Shown one piece after another: positions 17,942-27,617 of a stretch of DNA of 64,000 bases. Below the pieces are notes generated by a model, which was given only the letters and a program-made list of their open reading frames with translations, searched no databases and was not told where the DNA came from. The position numbers and the translations under genes were made by a program. Source of the stretch: Parapedobacter sp042666505 (GTDB lineage Bacteria > Bacteroidota > Bacteroidia > Sphingobacteriales > Sphingobacteriaceae); contig NZ_JBHTDN010000001.1 in NCBI RefSeq assembly GCF_042666505.1, positions 372,001-436,000 of the forward strand, read 5' to 3'. Each line of letters starts with the position of its first letter. Position 1 is the stretch's first letter.

Positions 17942-20728
17942 TTATTCTGTTACCAGGAATTTGTACGTTCCTGAACCAATGGAAATGGCTTGCCTTCCGT
18001 GCCCGTCGGTTGTTACCCGGTGCGGGTCGACACGTTTGCCGTTTTGTAGAATTTTTGCTCCAGCACCAGCCGGTATATACACCACGGCGTCTGTATTTGG
18101 CGGAATTGTCACGTCGAGTTCAAACGTATCGCCATTTCTGTTCCAGACGCTACGGATCAAGCCATACGGTGAATGGTAACTAGCAGTTGTCGATGAGACA
18201 TCGCCCACCGGCTCCGGGCAGATCACGATGTGATCAAAAGCCACGGAATTTTCGGCGGGGCGGATTCCGGCAAGTCCGCTGTAAAACCATTTCATCAGGT
18301 GCCCCAGCATGCAATGGTTGTTGCCGAGCGTTTTAATCGCGGTCCAATCTTCCATCAAGGTGGTAGCACCGTGGGCGATCTGATATCCGTAACCCGGCAC
18401 GTCGGATCGGTTATTCATATCGAATAATACATCGGATCTATTTTCAGCTTCCAGCACATCCACCAGGTGGCGGAATCCCACTTCGCCGGAAGTGAGTTTG
18501 TTGTTTCGGTTGCGGATGTCCTTGACGATGTTTTCGACCACGGTGGCCTTATGCTGCGGGTCGACCAGCTCCATGTACACCGCCATGGCATTGGCTGCTT
18601 GGCTTCCCGTGCCATATTGCTTCGTTTCTTCATTGAAAAAGACCTTGTTGAAAGCAGTTTTTACCCGCTCACGAAGCTGTCCGTACCGAGCCGAATCGCC
18701 AGTGTATCCCAGCAAAGCTGCCACACGTTGCATGACGGTCAGGTCATGGTAATAGATGGCTGTGCCGGTTATTCCTTGTGGCGTATTTAGCGAATAACCC
18801 GATCCGGAACCGTTTTCGCCGATGTCAAACCAATCGCCCAACCCGTGTGATACCACGTGATTTTCGGCTTTTGAACCCAAGTAATCGACATATCGCTTCA
18901 TCATGGGGTAGCTTTCTCGGACGATTTCTTTGTCGCCGTACCATTGATAAAGGTACCAGGGCAGGAGCACGCTGCTGCTTCCCCATTCGGGCGAGTCCCG
19001 GAAATCCGGATCAAATTGGACCCATTCCGGGGCGATGTTGGGTACCAAGCCCGCATCGGTCTGCGACCGCTGCATATCCCGGACGATCTTCCGGTAAAAC
19101 GTGGCGATATCATAATTGTAGCGGATGGAACCACCGAGGAGGTGCGCTACTTCCAGCCACCCGAGCTTTTCCCTGTGGGGACAATCCGTCAACACGCTAG
19201 CCATATTGCTTTTGATCGACCAATCGATCAGTTGGAATATGTCGTTGAAAAGCGCATTGGAACAATGGAATTCCCCCACCGTTTGTGCCGCATTGCGCGT
19301 ATGCAACCCATTTACCCGTGTAAGCACAGGCAGGCCTTCGGGGTTTGGTTCACCTTCAGGAACGGCTCCCTCGATTTGTAGGTACCTGAATCCATAGTAG
19401 GTGAACTGGGGTTGCCAGTTTTCTGTGCCCTCACCATCCAGAATGTACGTGAAGTAGGAGGGACCGCCCGATGGCCGTTGGCTGACAGCTGCGGTGGAAT
19501 CGAGGATTTCACCCGGTATGATCCGTACCATGTCTCCTCTTTTTCCGCTAACCGATATAGCCGGTATGCCGGAGAAATTCTGTCCGAGGTCGTACACCCA
19601 CTTGGCCGGACCCAATCGGTTTATCCGTGTAGGGGTAAAGGTATCCATCACTTTCAGCGGTTCAGCCGACTGGCAGATCAGCTTTAGCGGGCCATCCACT
19701 CGTATGGCCTCTTTCCACGCCCCATCGTCAAACGAGGGTGTATCCCATCCCGGCTGTTCAAGCCGCGCATCGTAATCTTCGCCACCGAAAATGCTCGAAA
19801 ACAGGATAGGGCCGGGGGCGGCTTTCCACGAACCGTCACTGATGACGTTGGCCACCGTTCCGTCCGCATATTCAAGCAATAATCTACAGATCATTTTCGG
19901 ATGGCCAAATGTACCTGTCAGCTTGCGGTACCGCTCAGCAGGAACATGATAGAAGCCATTTCCAAGCATTACGCCCAGCGCATTGGCACCCCCATTTAGC
20001 TGCTCGGTGACATCGAATGTGACGTATTGTGCCGCCTTATCATAGTTTGTCCAGCCCGGATCCAGGAAATGGTCGCCGACTTTCTTTCCATTCACATGCA
20101 GGTCGAAATGCCCTAATCCGGAGATGTAGATGGTTGCCTGTTTTAAAGGCTTTTCCACGGTAAATCTGCGCCTCAGGATGGGCAGGGTATCCCGGAGTGT
20201 GCCCCATTCGGGTTTTCCACCGCCATGCGCAGCAGGAACGATCCGGTCGGATTCGGGCAACTCGTCGTAGCCGATCCACTGGGCACCCATCCAACCGGAC
20301 GTTGCAAGCAGTCCCATTTGCCAGCTTGCCGGCTCGCTCCAGTCGGAAACTTGTCCATGGTTGTCCCAGATTTTTACCTGCCAGTAGTATTTTTTTGCCG
20401 GTGCAAGCTTGCTGCCGGCATAGGGTACCTGGATAGATGTACTGGCGTTTATTTTTCCGGTATCCCAGATGTTTCCTTTTCCTTTGCTCAGCATCTCGGG
20501 ATCGTCTGAGACGAGGATCCGATAAGCCGTCTGTTTGACATCGCTATACGCTGCTTGAATGATCCAGCTCAGCCTTGGATGTTCGGATTCGACGCCCAAG
20601 GGGTTCATCCTGTCATCGCACCTGAGATTGGTGAGCGTCAGCTTTTCGTCGGATGCGTTGCAGATCGGACTGTGAGCCAGTATAAAAATAACCAAAGGAA
20701 TAAAACCGAATCGCTTTTTAAAATCCAT
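17942..20728 (-). CDS. GH78 alpha-L-rhamnosidase
   Basis: A 928-residue exported enzyme with a signal peptide ending ICNA. The domain order is typical of bacterial rhamnosidases: an N-terminal fibronectin-like part, two beta-sandwiches (with SGLGHFDLHVNGKKVGD), an (alpha/alpha)6 barrel with DCPHREKLGWLE (Glu520 and Glu526 are candidate catalytic acids) and GATTLMEDW with the candidate base Glu, and a C-terminal beta-sandwich. It cleaves terminal alpha-L-rhamnose. It is flanked by susD and GH20, so the likely substrate is a rhamnose- and HexNAc-containing glycan. Confidence 0.93.
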   Translation of the reverse strand: MDFKKRFGFIPLVIFILAHSPICNASDEKLTLTNLRCDDRMNPLGVESEHPRLSWIIQAAYSDVKQTAYRILVSDDPEMLSKGKGNIWDTGKINASTSIQVPYAGSKLAPAKKYYWQVKIWDNHGQVSDWSEPASWQMGLLATSGWMGAQWIGYDELPESDRIVPAAHGGGKPEWGTLRDTLPILRRRFTVEKPLKQATIYISGLGHFDLHVNGKKVGDHFLDPGWTNYDKAAQYVTFDVTEQLNGGANALGVMLGNGFYHVPAERYRKLTGTFGHPKMICRLLLEYADGTVANVISDGSWKAAPGPILFSSIFGGEDYDARLEQPGWDTPSFDDGAWKEAIRVDGPLKLICQSAEPLKVMDTFTPTRINRLGPAKWVYDLGQNFSGIPAISVSGKRGDMVRIIPGEILDSTAAVSQRPSGGPSYFTYILDGEGTENWQPQFTYYGFRYLQIEGAVPEGEPNPEGLPVLTRVNGLHTRNAAQTVGEFHCSNALFNDIFQLIDWSIKSNMASVLTDCPHREKLGWLEVAHLLGGSIRYNYDIATFYRKIVRDMQRSQTDAGLVPNIAPEWVQFDPDFRDSPEWGSSSVLLPWYLYQWYGDKEIVRESYPMMKRYVDYLGSKAENHVVSHGLGDWFDIGENGSGSGYSLNTPQGITGTAIYYHDLTVMQRVAALLGYTGDSARYGQLRERVKTAFNKVFFNEETKQYGTGSQAANAMAVYMELVDPQHKATVVENIVKDIRNRNNKLTSGEVGFRHLVDVLEAENRSDVLFDMNNRSDVPGYGYQIAHGATTLMEDWTAIKTLGNNHCMLGHLMKWFYSGLAGIRPAENSVAFDHIVICPEPVGDVSSTTASYHSPYGLIRSVWNRNGDTFELDVTIPPNTDAVVYIPAGAGAKILQNGKRVDPHRVTTDGHGRQAISIGSGTYKFLVTE

Positions 20729-20748
20729 ACTTTATTGCTTTCCAATAA

Positions 20749-22287
20749 TTAATCATACCCCGGATTCTGTTCAAGTCCGCCAACCTGTATTTCCCTCCGG
20801 GGTATCGGAAAGATTAACCTGGTTGCGGTTACGTTGTAGGCGTTCGGATTTACGCCGCGATCGATCGTTTTGATTTCAGCGCCGTGAGCGGTCATGACAT
20901 CAATGGCCTGTCCGGTCCGGACCAGGTCGAGCCATCTTTTGTTTTCAAACGCCAGTTCGATTCTGCGTTCGTGTGCAATGATTTCCCGAAGCGCTCCCTG
21001 GTCGGTGGTCGCGATCGTCCCTCCGCCATTAAATGCCCGGTGCCGCACCTCGTTTAAGTATGTCAGCGCCTCGGCGGATTTTGCACCCCCTTGTTCGTTC
21101 AATGCTTCGGCAAGGAGCAACAATGCATCCGCATACCGATAAATGGGCCAATTGCTGTTCGTTTCCTGCACGATGGCATGGGGCCATGAATATTTGTGAA
21201 TGAAAGGCTTGCCCCGCTTACCGGCGGGGGCAACATAGTTAACCGGACTTTTGATCGATTCAATAATGAAACTGGATCCCGTTTCGCCTGTCCCTTCCGC
21301 AATGGCTACGGATGCCTCCAGTCTCGTATCGCCTTCCTCGTATTGTTCGAGTAGATCTTGCGTCGGCACGTTCAATCCGCTCGTAATGTTTTTGATCGCA
21401 AAGCCTGTCACGATCGATGCGTCGTCCGTCATCGGTAGGAACCGATAGATAAAATCACTGGGTATCCCGTTCGGACCATCTTGATACTGTACTTCAAAGA
21501 TCAATTCATTGTTGGTCTTATTCTTTGGGTCGAATATGGAACGATAGTCGGCCAACAGGGAATATCCGTAGCCCGTAACTGCTCGGAGAACCTCCTCGGC
21601 AGCGGGGTAGTTTTTTTGCGTAAGGTAGACATATCCTAGGAGCATTTGCGCAGCAGCCTGGGATGCCCTGCCCAGCTCCTGTGCTTTGGGCGGCAGGATC
21701 GCGGCCGCTTCCGTAGCGTCTGCAATGATTTGGGCATACACTTCTTCCACGGTTGCTCGTTTCAAGGATGCTTCTTCGGCGTTGTTTACCTCATGTATGT
21801 ACAGGGGTACGCCGCCGTAATAACGCGCAAGCTCAAAATAAAAAAAAGCCCGCAGAAACTTTGCTTCAGCGATAATCTGGTCTTTTCTCCCGGCATCCAT
21901 TTCTATGTCATTGATCCTGTCTAATATTGTGTTTGCACGCGAGATTCCCACATAAGAACCATCGTATTTCGAATTGGTGACGCCATTGTCATCGTCATCC
22001 AGAAAATCCGCAACTGCCAATCTTGCCATCGTGCCGATACTCGCATCCGCGCCGCGATTAATATCGTAATGTGTATTGTCTGAACGCATTTCGCCCATTA
22101 CCCAAGAGTTCAGATCGCCGGCCGTCCGAACAGCTCCATACGTCGCAATCAGCGCCTGCTGAAAGTCGCTTTCTGTTTTAAAGAAATTGCCGGCGGTCAA
22201 AATATCTTCTGGGACATTATCAAGAAAACTTTCTGAGCACGACCCCAGCGAAAAAATGGCAGCGACTAATATAACTAATTTCTTCAT
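20749..22287 (-). CDS. SusD-like glycan-binding outer-membrane lipoprotein
   Basis: A 512-residue SusD/RagB-family surface lipoprotein with lipobox LGSC near residue 18 and tetratricopeptide-like helices. Late family motifs are RYADALLLLAEALNE, HERRIELAFENKRWLDLVR and LIFPIPRREI, and the ending QNPGYD is typical. It works as the lid and glycan-binding partner of the SusC channel encoded 12 bp upstream. Confidence 0.96.
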   Translation of the reverse strand: MKKLVILVAAIFSLGSCSESFLDNVPEDILTAGNFFKTESDFQQALIATYGAVRTAGDLNSWVMGEMRSDNTHYDINRGADASIGTMARLAVADFLDDDDNGVTNSKYDGSYVGISRANTILDRINDIEMDAGRKDQIIAEAKFLRAFFYFELARYYGGVPLYIHEVNNAEEASLKRATVEEVYAQIIADATEAAAILPPKAQELGRASQAAAQMLLGYVYLTQKNYPAAEEVLRAVTGYGYSLLADYRSIFDPKNKTNNELIFEVQYQDGPNGIPSDFIYRFLPMTDDASIVTGFAIKNITSGLNVPTQDLLEQYEEGDTRLEASVAIAEGTGETGSSFIIESIKSPVNYVAPAGKRGKPFIHKYSWPHAIVQETNSNWPIYRYADALLLLAEALNEQGGAKSAEALTYLNEVRHRAFNGGGTIATTDQGALREIIAHERRIELAFENKRWLDLVRTGQAIDVMTAHGAEIKTIDRGVNPNAYNVTATRLIFPIPRREIQVGGLEQNPGYD

Positions 22288-22299
22288 CGTTGTGATTGT

Positions 22300-25200
22300 T
22301 TAAAAGTTAACATTTATGCCCAAACTAAATATTCGGGGGATTGGATAGGCTGCGGCGTCCTTACCCTCGCTGAGTCCGTTGAGCCCATTGGCACTCACTT
22401 CGGGATTTGCATAGCTGCTGAATACGAACGCTTGCTGAATGCTAAGAAAGGCCCTGATGCTGCCAATGGATTTAAAGGGCTGTGGATAGGTATATCCCAG
22501 TGCGATGTTTTTGATCGTCAGATACGTGCCGTCATGAACGTACCGACTGTTGTCTTTGCGGTGTTCACCTGTTGTCGATCCCGGCGAAGTACGTCCGATG
22601 ATACCCGCTCCCGGATTTTCAGGTGAGCGCCACCGATCTTTTACATAGCTATAGGTGTTGAACAAACCGTCTATCAGTTCTAACCACTCGGCTTTACCGT
22701 CAAAGATGTCACCTCCAACCGCACCGGTTGCGACGATATTAAAATCGAAATTCTTATAAGTCAATGTATTGTTGATTCCGAAGACAAACTTAGGATTGGG
22801 ATTGCCAATGTACGTCCGGTCGTCGGCATTGATGACCCCGTCGCCATTAATGTCTTTGAAGCGTACGGTTCCGACCATGGAATTTATTCCCCTGGGCTGC
22901 GATTCGAATTCTTCTTCCGTCATATAGATGCCATCGTAAACATAACCCCAAAATTGCCCCATGGGTCGGCCGATTTCCGTTTTCCAGCTATCTCCGTATT
23001 CGTTTATACCGCCAATCGGTGTATTGTTGGCACCCAATTGAATCACCTTCGTGCGGTTGATCGATACGTTGATGTCCGTAGTCCAGTTCAATTTCCCTTG
23101 TAGGTTCTGCGTGGTGAGTGCAAATTCGTATCCCCAAAGCTTAAATTTGCCGATGTTTGACATTACACTGCCAAATCCTGAAGAAGCGGGTACTTCGAGG
23201 TTGTACAAAAGTCCCTCTGTGACTTTGTCGTAGTAGTCAAAACTGAACGCAATCCGGTCGTTGAAAAATCCAAGGTCAGCGCCAAGATTGCTACCCTTGG
23301 TAGTTTCCCATGTGAGCAACGAGTTACCCAGCGCTGCGATGGGTCGGCCGATGGTGATCTGCTGGTTTATTGGATAGTTATCCTGCCCAATGTTAGGATA
23401 CTGAAGGAAATCGCCGATATTGAAATTACCCGTCACACCGTAACCAGCACGGAGTTTCAAATAATCGAATACCCCCCAGTTTTGTGCAAATTTCTCCTCG
23501 GTTACAATCCATCCGAGAGAAAGGGAGGGGAAGCTGCCCCACCGGTCATCGACTCCAAACCGTGATGATCCGTCACGTCGAATCGCGGCGTTAAGCAGAT
23601 ACTTTCCTTGGAAATTGTAATTCAACCGTGCGTATTCTCCCAATAGCGACCATTGTGTCGTGCCGCTGTTTGCCGTACGGAATTCAGGCAGCCCGCCGCT
23701 GATCCATGGAATCAGGTCGTCCGAAAAATTCGAACCGCCGGCTTCGTTGTATTCTCTCCTAAACCGTTGAGCCGAATAACCTACCAATACTTCCACCTGA
23801 TGGTCTTCAGCAAAGGTTTTACTGTACGTAACGTTGTTTTCCCAAACCCACGAAATATCCGAAGTCGTGTTGTAACCCGCTGCACCCGGCGTTGGTGGTG
23901 GGGTGAAAACATCGCCTGATGCCGTTGAAGGTCGCCACGATCGATTCCGCCAGTCTTCGAGTTCGACTCCGAAGGTCGACTTAAACCTGAAATCCTTGAG
24001 GAAGGTAACCGCTAGATAACTGTTGGTCAGCAACCCATTCGTGTGAGTGCGCTCGATACGTTCTGTCAACGTACGGTACCAGTTGGGCTGCGTAAGTATT
24101 CCGGGTGCGGAGAAACTCGTTTTGATGTTGCCAGTTTCATCGGTATCGAAAGGCGAGAAAATAGGAGGTGTCACAAACGCTGAGAAAAGGATTTGGTAAC
24201 CACCGTCGGTGTTGAAGCTTTGGAAGCTTTGGCGCGTAGCCGAAATGTTGGTGCCGATTTTAATGTGGTCATTTACGTTGTATTCGTTGTTGGACCGTAA
24301 GGAAAAGCGCGAGTAGTCGGTGTTCAGCAGGACGCCGTCCTGCTTGAAGTATCCGGCTGTTAATGTAGAACTGAATTTGTCTTTGTTCGTGGCGATGGAA
24401 AGGCTATAGTCCGACGACCTGCCTGGCCTGAGCAATGCATCGTACCAGTCGGTGCTTTTGTTTCGATAGGCAGATGGATCTTGGTACATTTCGGGTACGC
24501 CGTCTTCATAACCTTCATATCGCGCCTTATCTTCATAGATTTCCTTTTGGAACTGGACCCATTCCTCAGCATTCATCAATTCGGGCCGCCCTTTTTGAGG
24601 AACGTTGGTAAGCCCGTACAACGCACTCAACGTAACGTTGGTTTGTCCGGCCTTCGCTTTTTTTGTCGTGATCAAAACTACTCCGTTTGCCGCCCGGGAG
24701 CCGTACAGTGAAGCCGCAGAGGCATCTTTCAATACGCTTATGTTTTCGATTTCGTTAGGATTGATGTTGCCGATTCCGAACGCACCGCCGACGATGGGAA
24801 CCCCATCAATGACATACAGCGGATTATTGCCGGCGCCAATTGAAGCTGCTCCACGTATCTTGATGGACATGCCCTGTCCTGGGGTACCGCTTGTCTGGCT
24901 GATCTGGACACCAGCCAACCTACCCTGAAGCTTGTTCAGTAGCTGACCTACCGGTTGATCTTTCAGCTTATCGGCATCGATATCTGAAATGGCCCCTGTT
25001 ATTTCTCTTTTTTTCTGGGTGCCGTAGCTCACTACCACGACCTCGTCGAGCAGTGCGTCATCCGCGATCAATTGGATGGTTAGGGGAGCTGAGAGGTCTT
25101 CTACTTGGACTTCCCGACTTTGATAGCCGATGAACGAGACAACCAGCGTTTGGCCAGAGGATACATCCAGCGAGAAATTCCCATTTTCGTCGGTTTTTGT

Positions 25201-25344
25201 GGCCGAGGTAGTGCCCTTGATTTCGACGGTAGCGCCGATAAGCGGAAGCCCATCGGTATCTGTAATCCGTCCGCTGATGGGAGGGGCCGCATTTGCGCCC
25301 AGCACAAATACGGTTAAAAATATATACACTAATTTCGTCTTCAT
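22300..25344 (-). CDS. SusC-like TonB-dependent outer-membrane transporter
   Basis: A 1,014-residue glycan importer. It has a signal peptide, a carboxypeptidase-D-like regulatory domain (ISGRITDTDGLPLIGATV), a TonB plug (LDEVVVVSYGTQKKREITGAI) with the SusC signature GAASIGAGNNPLYVIDG and LKDASAASLYGSRAANGVV, and a long beta-barrel. It lacks the STN domain found in the second SusC here, so it is not expected to signal to an anti-sigma factor. That fits with AraC control. First gene of the minus-strand operon. Confidence 0.96.
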   Translation of the reverse strand: MKTKLVYIFLTVFVLGANAAPPISGRITDTDGLPLIGATVEIKGTTSATKTDENGNFSLDVSSGQTLVVSFIGYQSREVQVEDLSAPLTIQLIADDALLDEVVVVSYGTQKKREITGAISDIDADKLKDQPVGQLLNKLQGRLAGVQISQTSGTPGQGMSIKIRGAASIGAGNNPLYVIDGVPIVGGAFGIGNINPNEIENISVLKDASAASLYGSRAANGVVLITTKKAKAGQTNVTLSALYGLTNVPQKGRPELMNAEEWVQFQKEIYEDKARYEGYEDGVPEMYQDPSAYRNKSTDWYDALLRPGRSSDYSLSIATNKDKFSSTLTAGYFKQDGVLLNTDYSRFSLRSNNEYNVNDHIKIGTNISATRQSFQSFNTDGGYQILFSAFVTPPIFSPFDTDETGNIKTSFSAPGILTQPNWYRTLTERIERTHTNGLLTNSYLAVTFLKDFRFKSTFGVELEDWRNRSWRPSTASGDVFTPPPTPGAAGYNTTSDISWVWENNVTYSKTFAEDHQVEVLVGYSAQRFRREYNEAGGSNFSDDLIPWISGGLPEFRTANSGTTQWSLLGEYARLNYNFQGKYLLNAAIRRDGSSRFGVDDRWGSFPSLSLGWIVTEEKFAQNWGVFDYLKLRAGYGVTGNFNIGDFLQYPNIGQDNYPINQQITIGRPIAALGNSLLTWETTKGSNLGADLGFFNDRIAFSFDYYDKVTEGLLYNLEVPASSGFGSVMSNIGKFKLWGYEFALTTQNLQGKLNWTTDINVSINRTKVIQLGANNTPIGGINEYGDSWKTEIGRPMGQFWGYVYDGIYMTEEEFESQPRGINSMVGTVRFKDINGDGVINADDRTYIGNPNPKFVFGINNTLTYKNFDFNIVATGAVGGDIFDGKAEWLELIDGLFNTYSYVKDRWRSPENPGAGIIGRTSPGSTTGEHRKDNSRYVHDGTYLTIKNIALGYTYPQPFKSIGSIRAFLSIQQAFVFSSYANPEVSANGLNGLSEGKDAAAYPIPRIFSLGINVNF

Positions 25345-25447
25345 TGGTTAAATTGATTAGACAGATACAACTTTTTCATAATTCGTTTTTATGGGTGTTG
25401 GTTAAATAAAATAAACGGGTTGCAAGGTACATTGGTTGAGCCGAGGA

Positions 25448-25466
25448 TACCATGCGCAAAATGGTA
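25448..25466. promoter_or_regulatory. Inverted repeat TACCAT-N7-ATGGTA upstream of susC
   Basis: A perfect 6-bp inverted repeat with a 7-bp spacer, about 104 bp upstream of the susC start and about 110 bp upstream of the divergent membrane-protein start. It is a candidate operator, possibly for the AraC regulator of this locus, although AraC sites are more often direct repeats. The rest of 25345-25577 shows no gene. Confidence 0.35.
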
Positions 25467-25548
25467 CTTCCTTTATCGTTTTTGGAACAGGCAGCACGGT
25501 ATTGGTAATGTTAGCGTGAAGTTATTTTAAAAATAAAAAACTTTATCC

Positions 25549-25556
25549 CACCTTTG
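25549..25556 (+). promoter_or_regulatory. -7-like element CACCTTTG
   Basis: Seven of eight positions match TAnnTTTG. It sits 21 bp upstream of ATG 25578, downstream of an A/T-rich stretch. Confidence 0.35.
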
Positions 25557-25577
25557 CCTTGATAATTGGCCGATCCG

Positions 25578-26363
25578 ATGATTCAATTTTTAAAAGACAG
25601 TACATTTGCGGTTAATGAAGTGATCAACAGATCGTGGGATCTGCTTAGGCAACATTATTTTTCAATTGCCGGGCTGTGTTTCTTACTATTTCTTACATCC
25701 AATACCTCGGGTATCCTGGCCTTTTACTTCAGCGAGGTTAATACTTTTCTAAGCGTGTTCATGGCTTTCCTTTTTGCCATCTTGTATTTCGGCACCCAAC
25801 TTACGCTGTTCAAGTATATTTTTACGTTAATTGATCACAAGGAAAAAATCCAGTTTACCGAAACCATACCCAGTACCAAAGAACTGCTGTTTTTTTTTAC
25901 GGGGATGTTCAGCATTGCGCTGCTTGCCCTGGTATTTTATTTGGTGATTTCTGTTTTGGCATTTCCCTTGGTTTATGCCCGGATTGAAGTTTCACTTATG
26001 GTTAATATTGCCCGTATTGTTTCCGCGATAGTCATCTTTATTTTTCTGCTTCGCGTTGCGTTTTACCCTTTTTTCATCATCGATCGGCATGCGGAGCCGT
26101 TCCGGGCTATCCGGCTCAGTTTCGCGCTTACCAAGGGAAATGTGACCAAACTGTTGCTCATCTTGGCATTTTTTGCCATTTTGCACCTTTTATACTTATA
26201 TTTCAACTATGCAGGGTATCCAATGGTGTCAACCGTGTTGAGTTTGATCAATTCGTTTTTGGTCGGACCGTTATCCAGTGTGGTAGTCGCGGTAGCTTAT
26301 CGCAATATGATGGTTGACTACCGGGGCGGGGATGATCCTGAGTTGATGAAGAATATTTTGTGA
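25578..26363 (+). CDS. Multi-pass membrane protein of unknown function
   Basis: A 261-residue protein with about six hydrophobic segments and short polar loops (NEVINRSWDLLRQHYFSIAG at the N-terminus, a central Phe-rich pair of helices, and LSLINSFLVGPLSSVVVAVAYRNMM at the C-terminus). It resembles glycerophosphoryl-diester-phosphodiesterase-type or DUF975-like membrane domains in general layout, but I cannot assign it. The frame can be opened at TTG 25566; ATG 25578 is preferred. It is followed 64 bp later by dxr. Confidence 0.75.
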   Translation: MIQFLKDSTFAVNEVINRSWDLLRQHYFSIAGLCFLLFLTSNTSGILAFYFSEVNTFLSVFMAFLFAILYFGTQLTLFKYIFTLIDHKEKIQFTETIPSTKELLFFFTGMFSIALLALVFYLVISVLAFPLVYARIEVSLMVNIARIVSAIVIFIFLLRVAFYPFFIIDRHAEPFRAIRLSFALTKGNVTKLLLILAFFAILHLLYLYFNYAGYPMVSTVLSLINSFLVGPLSSVVVAVAYRNMMVDYRGGDDPELMKNIL

Positions 26364-26427
26364 AGTAGCGCATAAGGAACGGAGCCGGCAGGATGTGATA
26401 GTAATATTGTGAAGTTATAGGATTGTT

Positions 26428-27612
26428 TTGATAAAGAAGCAGATAGCCATATTAGGTTCCACAGGGAGCATAGGCACGCAGGCGTTGGATGTGGCCCGTG
26501 CACATCCGGGGAGATTCGATATACAGGTAATCACCGCAGCAACGAATGCCAAATTATTGGTTCAGCAGGCGTTGGAGTTTCATCCGCATACGGTAGTTAT
26601 TGCCGATGAAGGAAAATATGCCGAGGTAAAAGAGGCGCTTTCAGGTGTCCCGATACGGGTATTGGCAGGCCACGCTGCACTTGAAGAGGCTGCCAGTGAT
26701 CCCGCGATCGATCTGGTATTAAACGCTTTGGTCGGTTCAGTAGGACTGCGACCTACGGTGGCAGCCATTAACGCAGGCAAGGACGTAGCATTGGCTAATA
26801 AGGAAACGCTTGTTGTTGCTGGCGAGCTGGTGATGGATCTCGTACGCAGAAACGGCGTTAAGCTATTACCTGTTGATTCGGAACATTCTGCCATCTTTCA
26901 GTGTCTGGCAGGTGAAAGTGAGAATCGTATCGAAAAGATTTACCTTACTGCATCCGGTGGTCCTTTTCGAGGAAGAAGTAAGGAGTATTTAGCCGCGGTA
27001 GGGCCCGAACAGGCACTGCGTCATCCCAATTGGGTAATGGGGGCAAAGATCACGGTGGATTCTGCAACGTTGATGAACAAGGGCTTGGAGGTCATCGAGG
27101 CAAAATGGCTGTTTGGATTGGAAATGCGTCAAATTGACGTAATTGTTCATCCCCAATCCATCGTGCATTCCCTGGTTCAGTTTGAAGACGGCAGCATCAA
27201 AGCGCAACTCGGGCTACCCGACATGAAATTGCCTATTCAGTATGCGCTCACCTATCCTTCGCGGATAAAAAATAGCCTAAAGCGATTCAATTTCATGGAT
27301 TTTCCCGATTTAACGTTTGAACAAGCCGATCGGGATACCTTCCGTAATTTGGCCCTGGCGTTCGAAGCATTGGAAGCAAAAGGCAACATGCCGTGTATCC
27401 TTAATGCTGCCAACGAGGTAGTCGTGGCAGCATTTTTGAAAAGCGAGGTTGGGTTTTTGCAAATGAGTGATATCATTGAAGAGACCATGCAAACGGTAGC
27501 GTACCATGCGGCGCCATCATTGGACAGCTATACGGAAACCGATCGGATTAGTCGTGAAGTCGCGAGAGAACTAGTCACAAAAAGCAAAAAAATATATCAA
27601 GTAGCAAAATAA
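26428..27612 (+). CDS. dxr: 1-deoxy-D-xylulose-5-phosphate reductoisomerase
   Basis: Second step of the MEP isoprenoid pathway: DXP to MEP with NADPH, in the cytoplasm. The NADPH-binding N-terminus has AILGSTGSIGTQALDV, followed by ANKETLVVAGELV, the metal-binding PVDSEHSAIFQCL, TASGGPFRGRS and HPNWVMGAKITVDSATLMNKGLE, all conserved. Length is standard at 394 residues. The only start that fits is TTG 26428, giving MIKKQIAILGS; no ATG or GTG is available nearby in frame. rseP follows 5 bp later, a pairing common in bacteria. Confidence 0.97.
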   Translation: MIKKQIAILGSTGSIGTQALDVARAHPGRFDIQVITAATNAKLLVQQALEFHPHTVVIADEGKYAEVKEALSGVPIRVLAGHAALEEAASDPAIDLVLNALVGSVGLRPTVAAINAGKDVALANKETLVVAGELVMDLVRRNGVKLLPVDSEHSAIFQCLAGESENRIEKIYLTASGGPFRGRSKEYLAAVGPEQALRHPNWVMGAKITVDSATLMNKGLEVIEAKWLFGLEMRQIDVIVHPQSIVHSLVQFEDGSIKAQLGLPDMKLPIQYALTYPSRIKNSLKRFNFMDFPDLTFEQADRDTFRNLALAFEALEAKGNMPCILNAANEVVVAAFLKSEVGFLQMSDIIEETMQTVAYHAAPSLDSYTETDRISREVARELVTKSKKIYQVAK

Positions 27613-27617
27613 ATTAA

